The position numbers and the translations under genes are program-made. A stretch of DNA of 64,000 nucleotides from Candidatus Krumholzibacteriota bacterium (lineage in GTDB: Bacteria > Krumholzibacteriota > Krumholzibacteriia > LZORAL124-64-63): positions 42,118 to 106,117 of the forward strand of contig JAJRZA010000022.1 of NCBI GenBank assembly GCA_024275485.1, in the 5' to 3' direction. The notes below the pieces were generated by a model that was not told the DNA's origin, made no database searches, and saw nothing but the letters and a program-made list of their open reading frames with translations. Of the stretch, positions 1-7,765 are shown in pieces (position 1 is the stretch's first letter; each line of letters opens with the position of its first letter).

Positions 1-959
1 TCACCAAAGCGTTTGTGCAGACCTAGCAAATGCTTGGCTGCCGCCCTGGTGGACATTTCCAGATCCCTTCGCTCATCCAACCACCAACTCTGTCGCAAAT
101 TGTATGCTTTTCCGGTGCCTGGCATAAACTGCCAGGGGCCAACAGCACCAACGCTGGAAACCGCGTTGTTACCCAGGCCACTTTCAATCACCGCCAGGTA
201 GATCAACTGGGGAGGCAGGCCATTTTCAATGAGGATGGTGGTGATCAGGCTGTCACGAACCGCTTTACGGTCGAGCCAGACTTGAAAATTGCGGTGCCCC
301 CTCCCCGAAAAATAAGCCACCCATTTGTTCACTGCCTGATTGTCAATTTTCAGGAGATCAGCAGTAAAACCGGGCAAGGTAACACCAGTTGCGGGTACCA
401 GGGAATCTGGAAAAGCGTAGTTGCTCAAGCGACCGTATTCAGTCGCCAGAAGCGAATCACCGAGGGCCGGGTCACCTGCGAAAGAGGTCATTTCCGCCAG
501 GATACCATCCAGATACCAGGTTTGCCTTTGCGCGCTCATGCGACGAGCCAGATAAAGGGAATCAACAACAGCCGGAAGTGGCAGAGTGAGTTGTTCTTCC
601 AGCATGAACAAGTGATCCTGGGCCAAAGCCAGCTGATTTTCCGAAAGCAATTGCATGGTTTCCAACAGGAATTCATCCATATCTTCAGCTGCGGCATATC
701 CCTCTGGTCCGACCGGAATACTGAATGTGGGGACGGGTTCTGGAGGAATCAACATTTCGAGGTCCGATTGTAGGGAATCGGGAAAATTGGGGATATGGGC
801 ATAAGGTTTTCCGTAGCCATCAACTGGTTGATTTTCAGCGGCATCCGGGTCTTGCTTGCCCAGACCATCAGACGTGAAATAATTTGAATTTGCTTCACCC
901 TTGAACACGGAACAACTTGCCAGCAATAGAAGTACCAGCACAAGGAAAAATGGGACCAT
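1..959 (-). CDS. Membrane-bound lytic murein transglycosylase (MltD-like lipoprotein), 3' end cut by window edge
   Basis: The reading frame starts at an ATG whose first base is 959 and runs off the left edge after about 319 codons without a stop. The N-terminus is a lipoprotein signal: a hydrophobic stretch ending in LLASC, so the mature protein should be lipid-anchored at Cys15. After a linker rich in Pro and acidic residues comes a helical region, and then a transglycosylase SLT domain. That domain shows the catalytic-Glu motif AVIESGLGNNAVS followed by GAVGPWQFMPGTG, as in the MltD/Slt family. The enzyme would cleave peptidoglycan glycan strands to 1,6-anhydromuropeptides in the periplasm. 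It is divergent from the diguanylate cyclase gene to its right. Any C-terminal LysM repeats would lie outside the window. I see no strong Shine-Dalgarno sequence before this start. Confidence 0.85.
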   Translation of the reverse strand, partial: MVPFFLVLVLLLLASCSVFKGEANSNYFTSDGLGKQDPDAAENQPVDGYGKPYAHIPNFPDSLQSDLEMLIPPEPVPTFSIPVGPEGYAAAEDMDEFLLETMQLLSENQLALAQDHLFMLEEQLTLPLPAVVDSLYLARRMSAQRQTWYLDGILAEMTSFAGDPALGDSLLATEYGRLSNYAFPDSLVPATGVTLPGFTADLLKIDNQAVNKWVAYFSGRGHRNFQVWLDRKAVRDSLITTILIENGLPPQLIYLAVIESGLGNNAVSSVGAVGPWQFMPGTGKAYNLRQSWWLDERRDLEMSTRAAAKHLLGLHKRFG

Positions 960-1194
960 GACGTGTGACTTGAAGTTGTTTTCGCAAGTTATTGAGATGT
1001 AAGATCTTAATCTGATTGTCATCCTTGACCACCAATTGTGAAGTCGATTAAAATTTGCGGGAACCCTCAGTCAGTCCGATTGTTGAATTGGAAACATATC
1101 TGGGGAGGAATGTTTCCTCAAGTCCTGCCAATTTATTTGGTTCCCATTTTGCAGGAAAATAGCAATATATGGGCCAATTATTCAAGCGAAGGTC

Positions 1195-1223
1195 TTGATT
1201 ATTTCCTTACATTATGTCATAAT
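1195..1223 (+). promoter_or_regulatory. Sigma70-type promoter candidate for the diguanylate cyclase gene
   Basis: TTGATT at 1195-1200 and CATAAT at 1218-1223 are separated by exactly 17 bases, in an AT-rich stretch 44 bases before the ATG at 1267. The rest of the 960-1266 gap between the two divergent genes is AT-rich and shows no gene I can support. Confidence 0.6.
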
Positions 1224-1266
1224 TATTACGATCCCGTAATGCAACTGGAGATTGCGCACTAAGACA

Positions 1267-2694
1267 ATGAATCATCAAGAGGCCGCATTGCGAAAATTAC
1301 TTAGCGAGGACCTGCCTCTTGATGCGGCTGGCCCTCGACTTCGTCATGCTGTTCGTCGTGCCCTGGCAGTCGGCAACAGCGACCGCTTGCTTGCTACGGC
1401 CCGGCTTCTTGTGTCTGACCTCATCCGGCAAGGTGTTTTGCTCAGAGTGGCTGTGGAAGGTCAAAACGGGTTGGACTCCTCCTATTGTATGGTAAAGGGA
1501 ACGGACCGGCTAGTTAAACTGGCCCCGCTTGAGGAAAACCCAGCACTCCAAGCCAGTTTGCCTTTCTCTCAGGATCCCCATTCTTCCCCGCACGGGCCTC
1601 AGCCGGGTTTGAATAATCAGACCAGCCTGACTGATTTTGCCGGAATGTTGGGTGCCATGGAACACGCCCAGGATCTTGAAATAGGGTTCCCCCAATCGGG
1701 TGAAACGGGGGTGATCCTTCATGGCATCCTGCGTCTACTGGCCAAATTCACCCCTCAATTCGACCTTTTTGTTCTTCTTTTTGAAGAAGAAATCCTACCC
1801 GAAGGCCAGAACCGTATCTTCACCGTCAGCAGTTCCGACATGGCTTCCGGGTGGTTGGCAATACGGCAACCCACCCATGCGGCCTGGATTCCCTCACCTG
1901 AGGAATTGCCTGGGTTCATTCAAAAATTCGGCCAGAGAAACTCTTCGCAGTTGTCCTTTTCATCCGCTGTGGCCGTACCTTTGATCAAACCTTTTGATGA
2001 CGACCCCATGGGCCAGGCCGGCCGCGAGTTGGGGCTGCTGTTTCTGGTTGCCCATGAAGACTGGGGCCGCAGTCCCCTGTTGCGCCTGGCCAAACGTCTT
2101 TCCCGGTTTGTCACCCGTCATTGGCAGCATCAGCACGAGGTGAACCAACGCATTCACACCGACAGCCTTACCAAGGTTTACAACAGGGCCTTCTTCGATA
2201 ACCAATTTACCTTGGAGTTGGAACGCGCCAGGCGTTCCGATCAACCGCTTTCGCTTGTTATTTGTGATATTGACCATTTCAAAAGCGTAAATGATCGCTT
2301 TATGCATCACAACGGCGACCGGGTTTTGAAGATGGTGGCACGACGCCTGCGTGAGGAACTGCGACGCATCGATCATGTGTGCCGCATTGGTGGCGAAGAA
2401 TTTGCCCTGATCCTACCCGATACTCCGCATGAAGCTGCCCGGGAAGTGATGGATCGTCTGGTCAACGCCACCTTCAAGGAAGAAATTGTGCACAATGGTG
2501 AATTGATCAACCTGGACGTGACCTTTTCCTTTGGAGCCGTCACTTTCCCGGACGCCGGCGCCGATGCCTTCGAATTGTATCGCAAAGCCGACGCCATGCT
2601 TTTCCTCTCCAAGGATTCGGGCCGCAACCAATGTCATTTCTGGAGCAGCGAAGGGGATCACAGTCAGCTGCTGCCAGACAGCTCCAACGCCTGA
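1267..2694 (+). CDS. Diguanylate cyclase with N-terminal GAF-like sensor region
   Basis: A 475-residue protein that should make cyclic di-GMP from two GTP in the cytoplasm. The C-terminal GGDEF domain (about 300-465) is intact: the metal-binding aspartates sit in VICDIDHFKSVND and the active-site loop is RIGGEEF at about 373-379. RRID lies five residues before that loop and matches the RxxD inhibitory site, so product feedback is likely. The middle (about 130-290) looks like a divergent GAF-type domain; no membrane segment is visible. The ATG at 1267 is preferred. An in-frame TTG at 1252 exists, but the GGAG at 1247-1250 lies too close to it. The gene has its own promoter candidate, and its end overlaps the likely comEC start. 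The signal sensed cannot be told from the sequence. Confidence 0.9.
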   Translation: MNHQEAALRKLLSEDLPLDAAGPRLRHAVRRALAVGNSDRLLATARLLVSDLIRQGVLLRVAVEGQNGLDSSYCMVKGTDRLVKLAPLEENPALQASLPFSQDPHSSPHGPQPGLNNQTSLTDFAGMLGAMEHAQDLEIGFPQSGETGVILHGILRLLAKFTPQFDLFVLLFEEEILPEGQNRIFTVSSSDMASGWLAIRQPTHAAWIPSPEELPGFIQKFGQRNSSQLSFSSAVAVPLIKPFDDDPMGQAGRELGLLFLVAHEDWGRSPLLRLAKRLSRFVTRHWQHQHEVNQRIHTDSLTKVYNRAFFDNQFTLELERARRSDQPLSLVICDIDHFKSVNDRFMHHNGDRVLKMVARRLREELRRIDHVCRIGGEEFALILPDTPHEAAREVMDRLVNATFKEEIVHNGELINLDVTFSFGAVTFPDAGADAFELYRKADAMLFLSKDSGRNQCHFWSSEGDHSQLLPDSSNA

Positions 2695-4460
2695 CAAACC
2701 AGACTTCCTTCCTGTTTCCCGCCCCTGGGCATTGGGCCCTGACCTGGAGCATTCTGCACCTGACCTCATTTGTCTTTGGTGGCTGGTTGGTGGGCCAAAT
2801 GGAGTTGCCGGGAATGCCTGGACTCTTTTGGCAATTCCGAGCTTTCCTCATTCTTTTCAGTGCTCTGTTGCCCGCAGGATTGATTTTTGCCGCGCGACCT
2901 GGAGTTTCATGGCTTATATGGCTCTCGGTGTGCCTGATGGGGGTGGTTTCCGGATACTCAGAGACCAGTCATCGGTGCAGTCGCAGGGCTGTCATAGCAC
3001 CGGGAATCATGGCACCTGCCGTGGTCAACACCTGGACAGTCAAATCCTTGATCCGAACCTCAGGATGGACAGTTGCCCGTGATGGAGGTATGTGGCAGGC
3101 ACCTGCCGTTCTTGTTCGCCTGGAAATCCTTGAATCCCCAGGACAAAAAGAAGACCCACCCCTGCGCGGGCAGGGAATTTTGTTGATGGGCAAGGGAAAA
3201 CCCCCCTTGCCCGGCGAACTTCTGGCGGCAACCCAGGAAATTACTGTTCCCCGAAGAGGTGATTTGCCGGGGATGTTCGACTATCGACTTTTTCTGGCAG
3301 GTAGAGGCATTCTCTGGAGAGGCAAAATCATTGAACGTCTTGACCCTCTTGGCGAAAGGCCTGTTGCCAAAATTTTTCGGGTTTTCCTGGGACCGATACG
3401 ATCGAACATCCTGAAGGCCCTCCAAACTTTATTACCACCTTTGGAATCATCCCTTGCCTCAGCAGTTTTATTGGGAGCCAAGGACAAGACCAGTCGCTCG
3501 GCCGGGGAACCCTTCTCTGATCTGGGCTTGGCTCATTTGTTTGCCGTCAGTGGTCTGCATGTTGGGGTTTTGCTGGGGCTTTTCCTTTTGCCAGGAAAAC
3601 TCCTGGGAATTTCGTCTTGGCAGAAGTGGGTTTTCCTATGGCTCATTCTCCCTCCCTATGCCCTTTTGACCGGGCTTCCGGGAAGTGTAATTCGCGCGGC
3701 AGGGCTGGCTCTTCTGGCCACCTCGGGAATGCCATTTGGCCGACAGGGCCATCCTCTCCATTTTCTGGGAATTCTGTTTTGGGCCACCACCATCTGGCAA
3801 CCGGATCAGGTGCTGGATACAGGGGTTCGCCTCAGTTATGTGGCAGCAGGAGGAATCCTGGCTTTTACCTCCCTTACAACCGACATCAGCTATCGGCGCA
3901 AAGGTATCCTGGGGTTTATTCTCGGGGGATTGTTCATCAGTCTTTCGGCCCAGTGGTTCACCTTGCCCATGGCTGCAACATCTTTCGGACGTTTGAGTTT
4001 GCTGTCCCCTTTGGCAAACCTTATTGCCGTTCCCACCTTCGGAATAGCCGTTTGGCTGGTTGTATTGGCATTGGCCGGATCTTTGACACCCGGTGGCCTC
4101 GGCTATCTTTTCGGGGCCTTGGGTTGGTTGTTGTTGCGGGGGTTGGCCGGAGCTGTAGGCGGGGCCGAAAAAATCACCGGTGGTTGGAATATTGGCCTGC
4201 CGGTTCCCGATCCCCTCATCATTTCCGTCTGGATGGGTGGAACCATTAGCTGCCTGATAGCTTTGCGTCAAACGGCCAGGGGAGAGTTGGGACGGAAGTT
4301 CGCCGTAGGATGGATTTCCATGGTGGGAGTCATCGGAGTGGGTCTTTTCGCCAACCCTGATTTTTTTTTAAGGGCCGTGAGGGACCTGAAGTATGGCAGT
4401 TCGACGTGGGACAGGGAGATGGGTCCGTGGTCCGCTTTCCTGATGGCTGGACGGCCATGA
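2631..4460 (+). CDS. comEC: ComEC/Rec2 DNA-uptake channel, N-terminal and membrane part (0 frame before a -1 shift)
   Basis: This frame gives 609 residues: hydrophobic N-terminal helices, an OB-like DUF4131 region (about 130-240) and the multi-helix Competence domain (about 265-560) with the family signature HLFAVSGLHVGVLLG. ComEC forms the inner-membrane pore for single-stranded DNA during transformation. In this frame the protein stops at 4460 with a non-family tail, while the missing C-terminal metallo-beta-lactamase domain continues in the -1 frame. A switch at the T9 run (4361-4369) would join them into about 852 residues, near the family's usual length. The start at 2631 lies inside the end of the diguanylate cyclase gene and lacks a clear ribosome site, so it is uncertain. 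Read alone, the gene is a truncation. Confidence 0.85.
   Translation: MSFLEQRRGSQSAAARQLQRLTNQTSFLFPAPGHWALTWSILHLTSFVFGGWLVGQMELPGMPGLFWQFRAFLILFSALLPAGLIFAARPGVSWLIWLSVCLMGVVSGYSETSHRCSRRAVIAPGIMAPAVVNTWTVKSLIRTSGWTVARDGGMWQAPAVLVRLEILESPGQKEDPPLRGQGILLMGKGKPPLPGELLAATQEITVPRRGDLPGMFDYRLFLAGRGILWRGKIIERLDPLGERPVAKIFRVFLGPIRSNILKALQTLLPPLESSLASAVLLGAKDKTSRSAGEPFSDLGLAHLFAVSGLHVGVLLGLFLLPGKLLGISSWQKWVFLWLILPPYALLTGLPGSVIRAAGLALLATSGMPFGRQGHPLHFLGILFWATTIWQPDQVLDTGVRLSYVAAGGILAFTSLTTDISYRRKGILGFILGGLFISLSAQWFTLPMAATSFGRLSLLSPLANLIAVPTFGIAVWLVVLALAGSLTPGGLGYLFGALGWLLLRGLAGAVGGAEKITGGWNIGLPVPDPLIISVWMGGTISCLIALRQTARGELGRKFAVGWISMVGVIGVGLFANPDFFLRAVRDLKYGSSTWDREMGPWSAFLMAGRP
4361..4370 (+). other. 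T9 run with slippery heptamer T_TTT_TTA inside comEC
   Basis: Nine T are followed by A. In the incoming frame the codons are GAT TTT TTT TTA AGG, so bases 4364-4370 are exactly T_TTT_TTA, the -1 slippery heptamer known from HIV-1 gag-pol. A -1 shift gives TTT AAG GGC CGT GAG and leads straight into the WQFDVGQGDGS motif of the ComEC C-terminal domain. A weak downstream pairing is possible between GGACC at 4382-4386 and GGTCC at 4422-4426. A one-base homopolymer error in the assembly would look the same. Confidence 0.7.
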
Positions 4461-5188
4461 TTGACAACGGTGGTTGTTTTGGATTTGCCGGAAAAGACCA
4501 GAGCGGTCCCTGGAGTCGATCCATTTTGCCCTGGTTGCGTCGGCATGATCTGGCGAATCCCAATGTGGTCATTCTCAGTCACGGTCACTTGGATCATACT
4601 GGTGGTTCCGGTGCCATGATGAAGGAATGCAATGTCGGCCAATGGCTGGTGGCCGGGCGCGCCGACCGGGACCTTTTGCCGGATTCTGCAAAAACTTCCG
4701 TTCAATTCCCGGTTCAAGGTGAGGTTCTGCATCGTTGGCGGCAATGGTCTTTGGTGATTCTCTATCCTTTGCCCAACCTGCCGGAAGAGTTCCATGAAAA
4801 TGACTACTCCATTGTTGTGGCCTTGCAGAAAGACAACCGCACACAGTATTTGTGGAGTGGGGATCTGGAAGAAGGCGGGGAACGATTGCTTCTTCACGGA
4901 GGGGGGCCCGGTGGCCGAACCAGGGTTTGGAAAGCAGGGCATCACGGTAGCAATACTTCCGGCAGCCAGCCATTTTTGGATGAAATTGAACCCGAGTTGA
5001 TCCTGGTCAGTTGTGGGGTGGGCAACGGATATCTTCATCCGAGTCATGGCTTATATGTGGTTCATGGCGATACCATTGACGTGGTGCGGACGGATCTGGA
5101 AGGCAGCATCCATGTGGAATTTGCCAAAAATGGTGAAATTTACTGGAAATCACGGGATCGACAGGGTCATTTGAGCCCGATTCCTTGA
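4367..5188 (+). CDS. comEC: ComEC C-terminal metallo-beta-lactamase domain (-1 frame continuation)
   Basis: About 273 residues that match the C-terminal domain of ComEC: DVGQGDG at the entry, then VILSHGHLDHTGGSG with the HxHxDH metal-binding signature, a conserved SGDLEE, and WKAGHHGSNTSGS. The domain is thought to degrade or process the non-transported DNA strand on the outer face of the membrane. The first possible start within this frame is a GTG at 4406, inside the DVGQGD motif, so an independent gene starting there would lack the first strand of the domain and any export signal. This supports reading it as one gene with 2631-4460. All metal ligands are present, which argues against long-standing decay. 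It is followed by an 87-base gap before purC. Confidence 0.8.
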   Translation, partial: FKGREGPEVWQFDVGQGDGSVVRFPDGWTAMIDNGGCFGFAGKDQSGPWSRSILPWLRRHDLANPNVVILSHGHLDHTGGSGAMMKECNVGQWLVAGRADRDLLPDSAKTSVQFPVQGEVLHRWRQWSLVILYPLPNLPEEFHENDYSIVVALQKDNRTQYLWSGDLEEGGERLLLHGGGPGGRTRVWKAGHHGSNTSGSQPFLDEIEPELILVSCGVGNGYLHPSHGLYVVHGDTIDVVRTDLEGSIHVEFAKNGEIYWKSRDRQGHLSPIP

Positions 5189-5237
5189 CACCCGGTTGCC
5201 CCGGATTTAAGATGCCCTTCCACCTCAATTTTCTTCC

Positions 5238-5256
5238 GGCCGGGCAGAACCCGGCC
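5238..5256 (+). other. Perfect 7-bp GC hairpin before purC
   Basis: GGCCGGG at 5238-5244 pairs with CCCGGCC at 5250-5256 around a 5-base loop. No T tract follows. It ends shortly before the purC ribosome site (AGGGGAG). It may end comEC transcription or influence purC expression; the sequence does not decide. Confidence 0.4.
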
Positions 5257-5275
5257 CAACCCGCAGGGGAGTTTC

Positions 5276-6181
5276 ATGGGAGCCTTACGCAGCACCCGGG
5301 ACCTCGGTTTGAACCCCGATTACGAGGGCAAGGTCCGCGACATGTTTGATCTTGGGGATCGCTTCCTCATTGTGACTACCGACCGCATTTCAGCCTTCGA
5401 CGTGATCATGAACGACGTCGTGCCCGGCCGGGGCGTGATGTTGAATGTCATGAGTCTGGCCTGGTTCGGCCGTTTTGCCGAACTCGTGCCCAACCATTTG
5501 ATCACTGCCGAGGTCAGTAAATTTCCGACACCCTTCAATCAACATCCGGAAGCCCTTGGCGGTCGATCCATGCTGGTCAAAAAGGCAGAGCGTTTTCCTG
5601 TTGAATGTGTTGTGCGTGGCTACATTGCCGGCTCCGGGTGGAAATCCTATGGCCGTGATGGCACCATTTGCGGGCACCTGCTGCCGGACGGTCTCAGCCT
5701 TGCCCAGAAATTGCCGGAGCCTCTGTTCACTCCCTCCACCAAAGAGGATGAGGGTCATGACGAAAACATTCCCTATTCTACCGTGGTGGAAATGATTGGT
5801 GAAGAAAACGCCGGCATCCTGCGTGACTTGAGCCTGAAACTTTACCGCACCGGTGCGGATTATGCCGAACCCTTTGGAGTTATCCTGGCCGACACCAAAT
5901 TTGAATTTGGCATCATTGAGGGAAAAATCAGCCTCATTGATGAAGTCCTGACTCCGGACTCCAGCCGTTTCTGGCCAGCGGACGAGCACAAACCCGGACA
6001 GGAACCACCGAGTTGGGACAAGCAGATCCTGCGCAACCATCTCGAAACCCTCGACTGGGATCATGCACCCCCACCGCCAAAGATCCCCGACGAGATCCTG
6101 GATATAACCTACCAACGTTATCGTGAAGTGCTGGAACTGCTTTTTCCCGGAGAGGCTGAAAAATGGCGAGCATTCCTGTAG
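5276..6181 (+). CDS. purC: Phosphoribosylaminoimidazole-succinocarboxamide synthase (SAICAR synthase)
   Basis: A 301-residue cytoplasmic enzyme that condenses CAIR with aspartate using ATP in the de novo purine pathway. Family motifs run the whole length: YEGKVRDMFD near residue 17 (ATP-binding loop), TDRISAFDV, RGYIAGSGWKSY, PFTPSTKxDxGHDE-type sequence near 155, and LADTKFEFG. The C-terminal half ends in the TYQRYRE helix seen in the longer, yeast-like form of the enzyme. The ATG at 5276 has a strong AGGGGAG ribosome site. The gene overlaps purH by 19 bases, so both are expected on one message and translationally coupled. Confidence 0.95.
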   Translation: MGALRSTRDLGLNPDYEGKVRDMFDLGDRFLIVTTDRISAFDVIMNDVVPGRGVMLNVMSLAWFGRFAELVPNHLITAEVSKFPTPFNQHPEALGGRSMLVKKAERFPVECVVRGYIAGSGWKSYGRDGTICGHLLPDGLSLAQKLPEPLFTPSTKEDEGHDENIPYSTVVEMIGEENAGILRDLSLKLYRTGADYAEPFGVILADTKFEFGIIEGKISLIDEVLTPDSSRFWPADEHKPGQEPPSWDKQILRNHLETLDWDHAPPPPKIPDEILDITYQRYREVLELLFPGEAEKWRAFL

Positions 6182-7701
6182 AAGGTCCACGCAAGGCCCT
6201 GCTCAGCGTAACTGACAAGACACGTCTCGAAGAAGTCGGGCGGGCATTATACAGCCATGGCTATCAAATCATTGCCAGTGATGGCACAGCCTCTTTTTTG
6301 AGGGACCGCGATATCCCGGTTACCGGTGTCGGTGAATTGACCGGTTATCCTGAAATTTTCGGGGGTCGCGTCAAAACCATGCATCCTACGGTTCTTGGCG
6401 GTATTCTTGGGCCCACTCAAGAGAGTTTTGCCGAGACCAAAAAACTGGGCATCGAAGCCATAGATGTGGTGGTGGTCAACCTCTACAATTTCGAAGAGGC
6501 GGTGAAACGCGAGGCTTCGGATGCGGAAACTGTGGAGAGCATCGACATCGGCGGGCCTACCCTGCTGAGGGCCGCCGCCAAAAATTTTTCCCGTGTGACG
6601 GTGGTCAGTGATCCGGCCTACTACGACGAATTTCTGGAACAACTAGCCCAAAACGACGGTGGCACCGAATTGAATTTCCGTCGGAAAATGGCTGCCCTTA
6701 CTTTCCGGCGGGCCGAAAAATACAATGATGCCATTGCCGATTGGCTGGAAGAGTTGACCGGAATAAGCAGTGGTATTGCTCTGCGTTATGGGGAAAATCC
6801 TCATCAGGCTGCCCAGCTGGTTTTGCCCTCATCCGGAGATTCAGGCAACCCTCTCGCCGGTATTGGATTCATCCAGCATGGGGGCAAGGAACTTTCCTAC
6901 AACAACATCGTGGATCTGGTAGCGGCCATCAAGCTCGTGGGTGATTTTCAGGCACCCTGCTGTGGCATCCTCAAGCATACCAATCCCTGTGGTTTCGGCT
7001 TGGGTGCCGGGTTGGTGGGCCTGGAACGAGCTTTGCTCTGTGATCCCGTATCCGCTTTTGGCGGTGTTTTTGCTTTCAACAGGGAAATTGATTTGGCCAC
7101 AGCTGAGCCTCTTGCCAAGCGGTTTCTGGAAATCATAGTGGCACCAGGCTTTTCCGATGAGGCCCTGGCCAAACTCACCAAGAAAAAGAATGTTCGGGTG
7201 CTCACTGTCGATATTCCGGTTTTCCTGTCCGCCACTCAAGGAAAAACCCGAGGCTGGGGACAGTTGCTTCTAAACCAGGATGAGGATGAAGGATTCAGTG
7301 AACTTGAAGAGTGGAAAGTTGCCGCAGGCCCCGAGCCGGATGCTGAAACCAGAACCGCTTTGGAAATGGTCTGGAAGATTTGCAAACATGGCAAGAGCAA
7401 TGCCATCGTTCTGGGTGATCTCCACGCTACCCTGGGTCTGGGTTTTGGCCAGATGAGCCGTGTTGACAGCACCGAACTTGCGGTGCTCAAAGCTGCCAAC
7501 CAGAACCTCGATTTGAAGGGTTGTGTGGCAGGTTCCGATGGCTTTTTCCCCTTCCCGGACGGTATTGAGAAACTGGCTGCAGCCGGTGCTCGCGCCATAA
7601 TCGCGCCAGGCGGAAGCATTCGCGACGAAGAAGTGGCAACAACGGCTGAAAAACTCGGCGTGACGCTGGTCCTAACCGGTCGCAGGCACTTCAACCATTG
7701 A
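6163..7701 (+). CDS. purH: Bifunctional AICAR transformylase / IMP cyclohydrolase
   Basis: A 512-residue enzyme for the last two steps of IMP synthesis: formyl transfer from 10-formyl-THF to AICAR, then ring closure. The N-terminal MGS-like IMP cyclohydrolase domain (about 1-135) begins with KALLSVTDK and carries GGRVKTMHPTVLGGIL. The AICARFT domain (about 136-512) shows RYGENPHQAA, the catalytic Lys-His pair in LKHTNPCG, and DGFFPFPDG followed by APGGSIRDEEV near the end. Length and motifs are those of an intact family member. It overlaps purC and is followed by an imperfect hairpin, so purC-purH probably form a two-gene unit. No PUR-box operator was recognised upstream. Confidence 0.96.
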   Translation: MASIPVEGPRKALLSVTDKTRLEEVGRALYSHGYQIIASDGTASFLRDRDIPVTGVGELTGYPEIFGGRVKTMHPTVLGGILGPTQESFAETKKLGIEAIDVVVVNLYNFEEAVKREASDAETVESIDIGGPTLLRAAAKNFSRVTVVSDPAYYDEFLEQLAQNDGGTELNFRRKMAALTFRRAEKYNDAIADWLEELTGISSGIALRYGENPHQAAQLVLPSSGDSGNPLAGIGFIQHGGKELSYNNIVDLVAAIKLVGDFQAPCCGILKHTNPCGFGLGAGLVGLERALLCDPVSAFGGVFAFNREIDLATAEPLAKRFLEIIVAPGFSDEALAKLTKKKNVRVLTVDIPVFLSATQGKTRGWGQLLLNQDEDEGFSELEEWKVAAGPEPDAETRTALEMVWKICKHGKSNAIVLGDLHATLGLGFGQMSRVDSTELAVLKAANQNLDLKGCVAGSDGFFPFPDGIEKLAAAGARAIIAPGGSIRDEEVATTAEKLGVTLVLTGRRHFNH

Positions 7702-7717
7702 ACCTGGCACGGCAATA

Positions 7718-7756
7718 AACCGGTTTGGGAAGGAACTCTGTTTCCCACACCGGGTT
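7718..7756 (+). terminator. Imperfect hairpin after purH
   Basis: AACCGG...TTGGGAA (7718-7731) faces TTCCCA...CCGGGTT (7742-7756) as a long but mismatched stem. There is no clear T tract, so it is only a weak candidate for the end of the purC-purH message. Confidence 0.3.
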
Positions 7757-7765
7757 CAACAGGGA

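Noticed and set aside
30..773. A 247-codon plus-strand frame at the left edge
   Set aside because: The opposite strand encodes a lytic transglycosylase with lipobox and catalytic motif, which explains the region.
1110..1262. A 50-codon frame before the diguanylate cyclase, with GGGGAGGA directly before its ATG
   Set aside because: The ribosome site has no spacing, the frame crosses the probable promoter, and the peptide has no known features.
2631..2694. comEC start as a second frameshift fusion with the diguanylate cyclase
   Set aside because: Both proteins have complete domain ends; the 64-base overlap is plausible for two separate genes.
5189..5275. Purine riboswitch before purC
   Set aside because: The gap is only 87 bases and shows a single GC hairpin, not a three-way junction.
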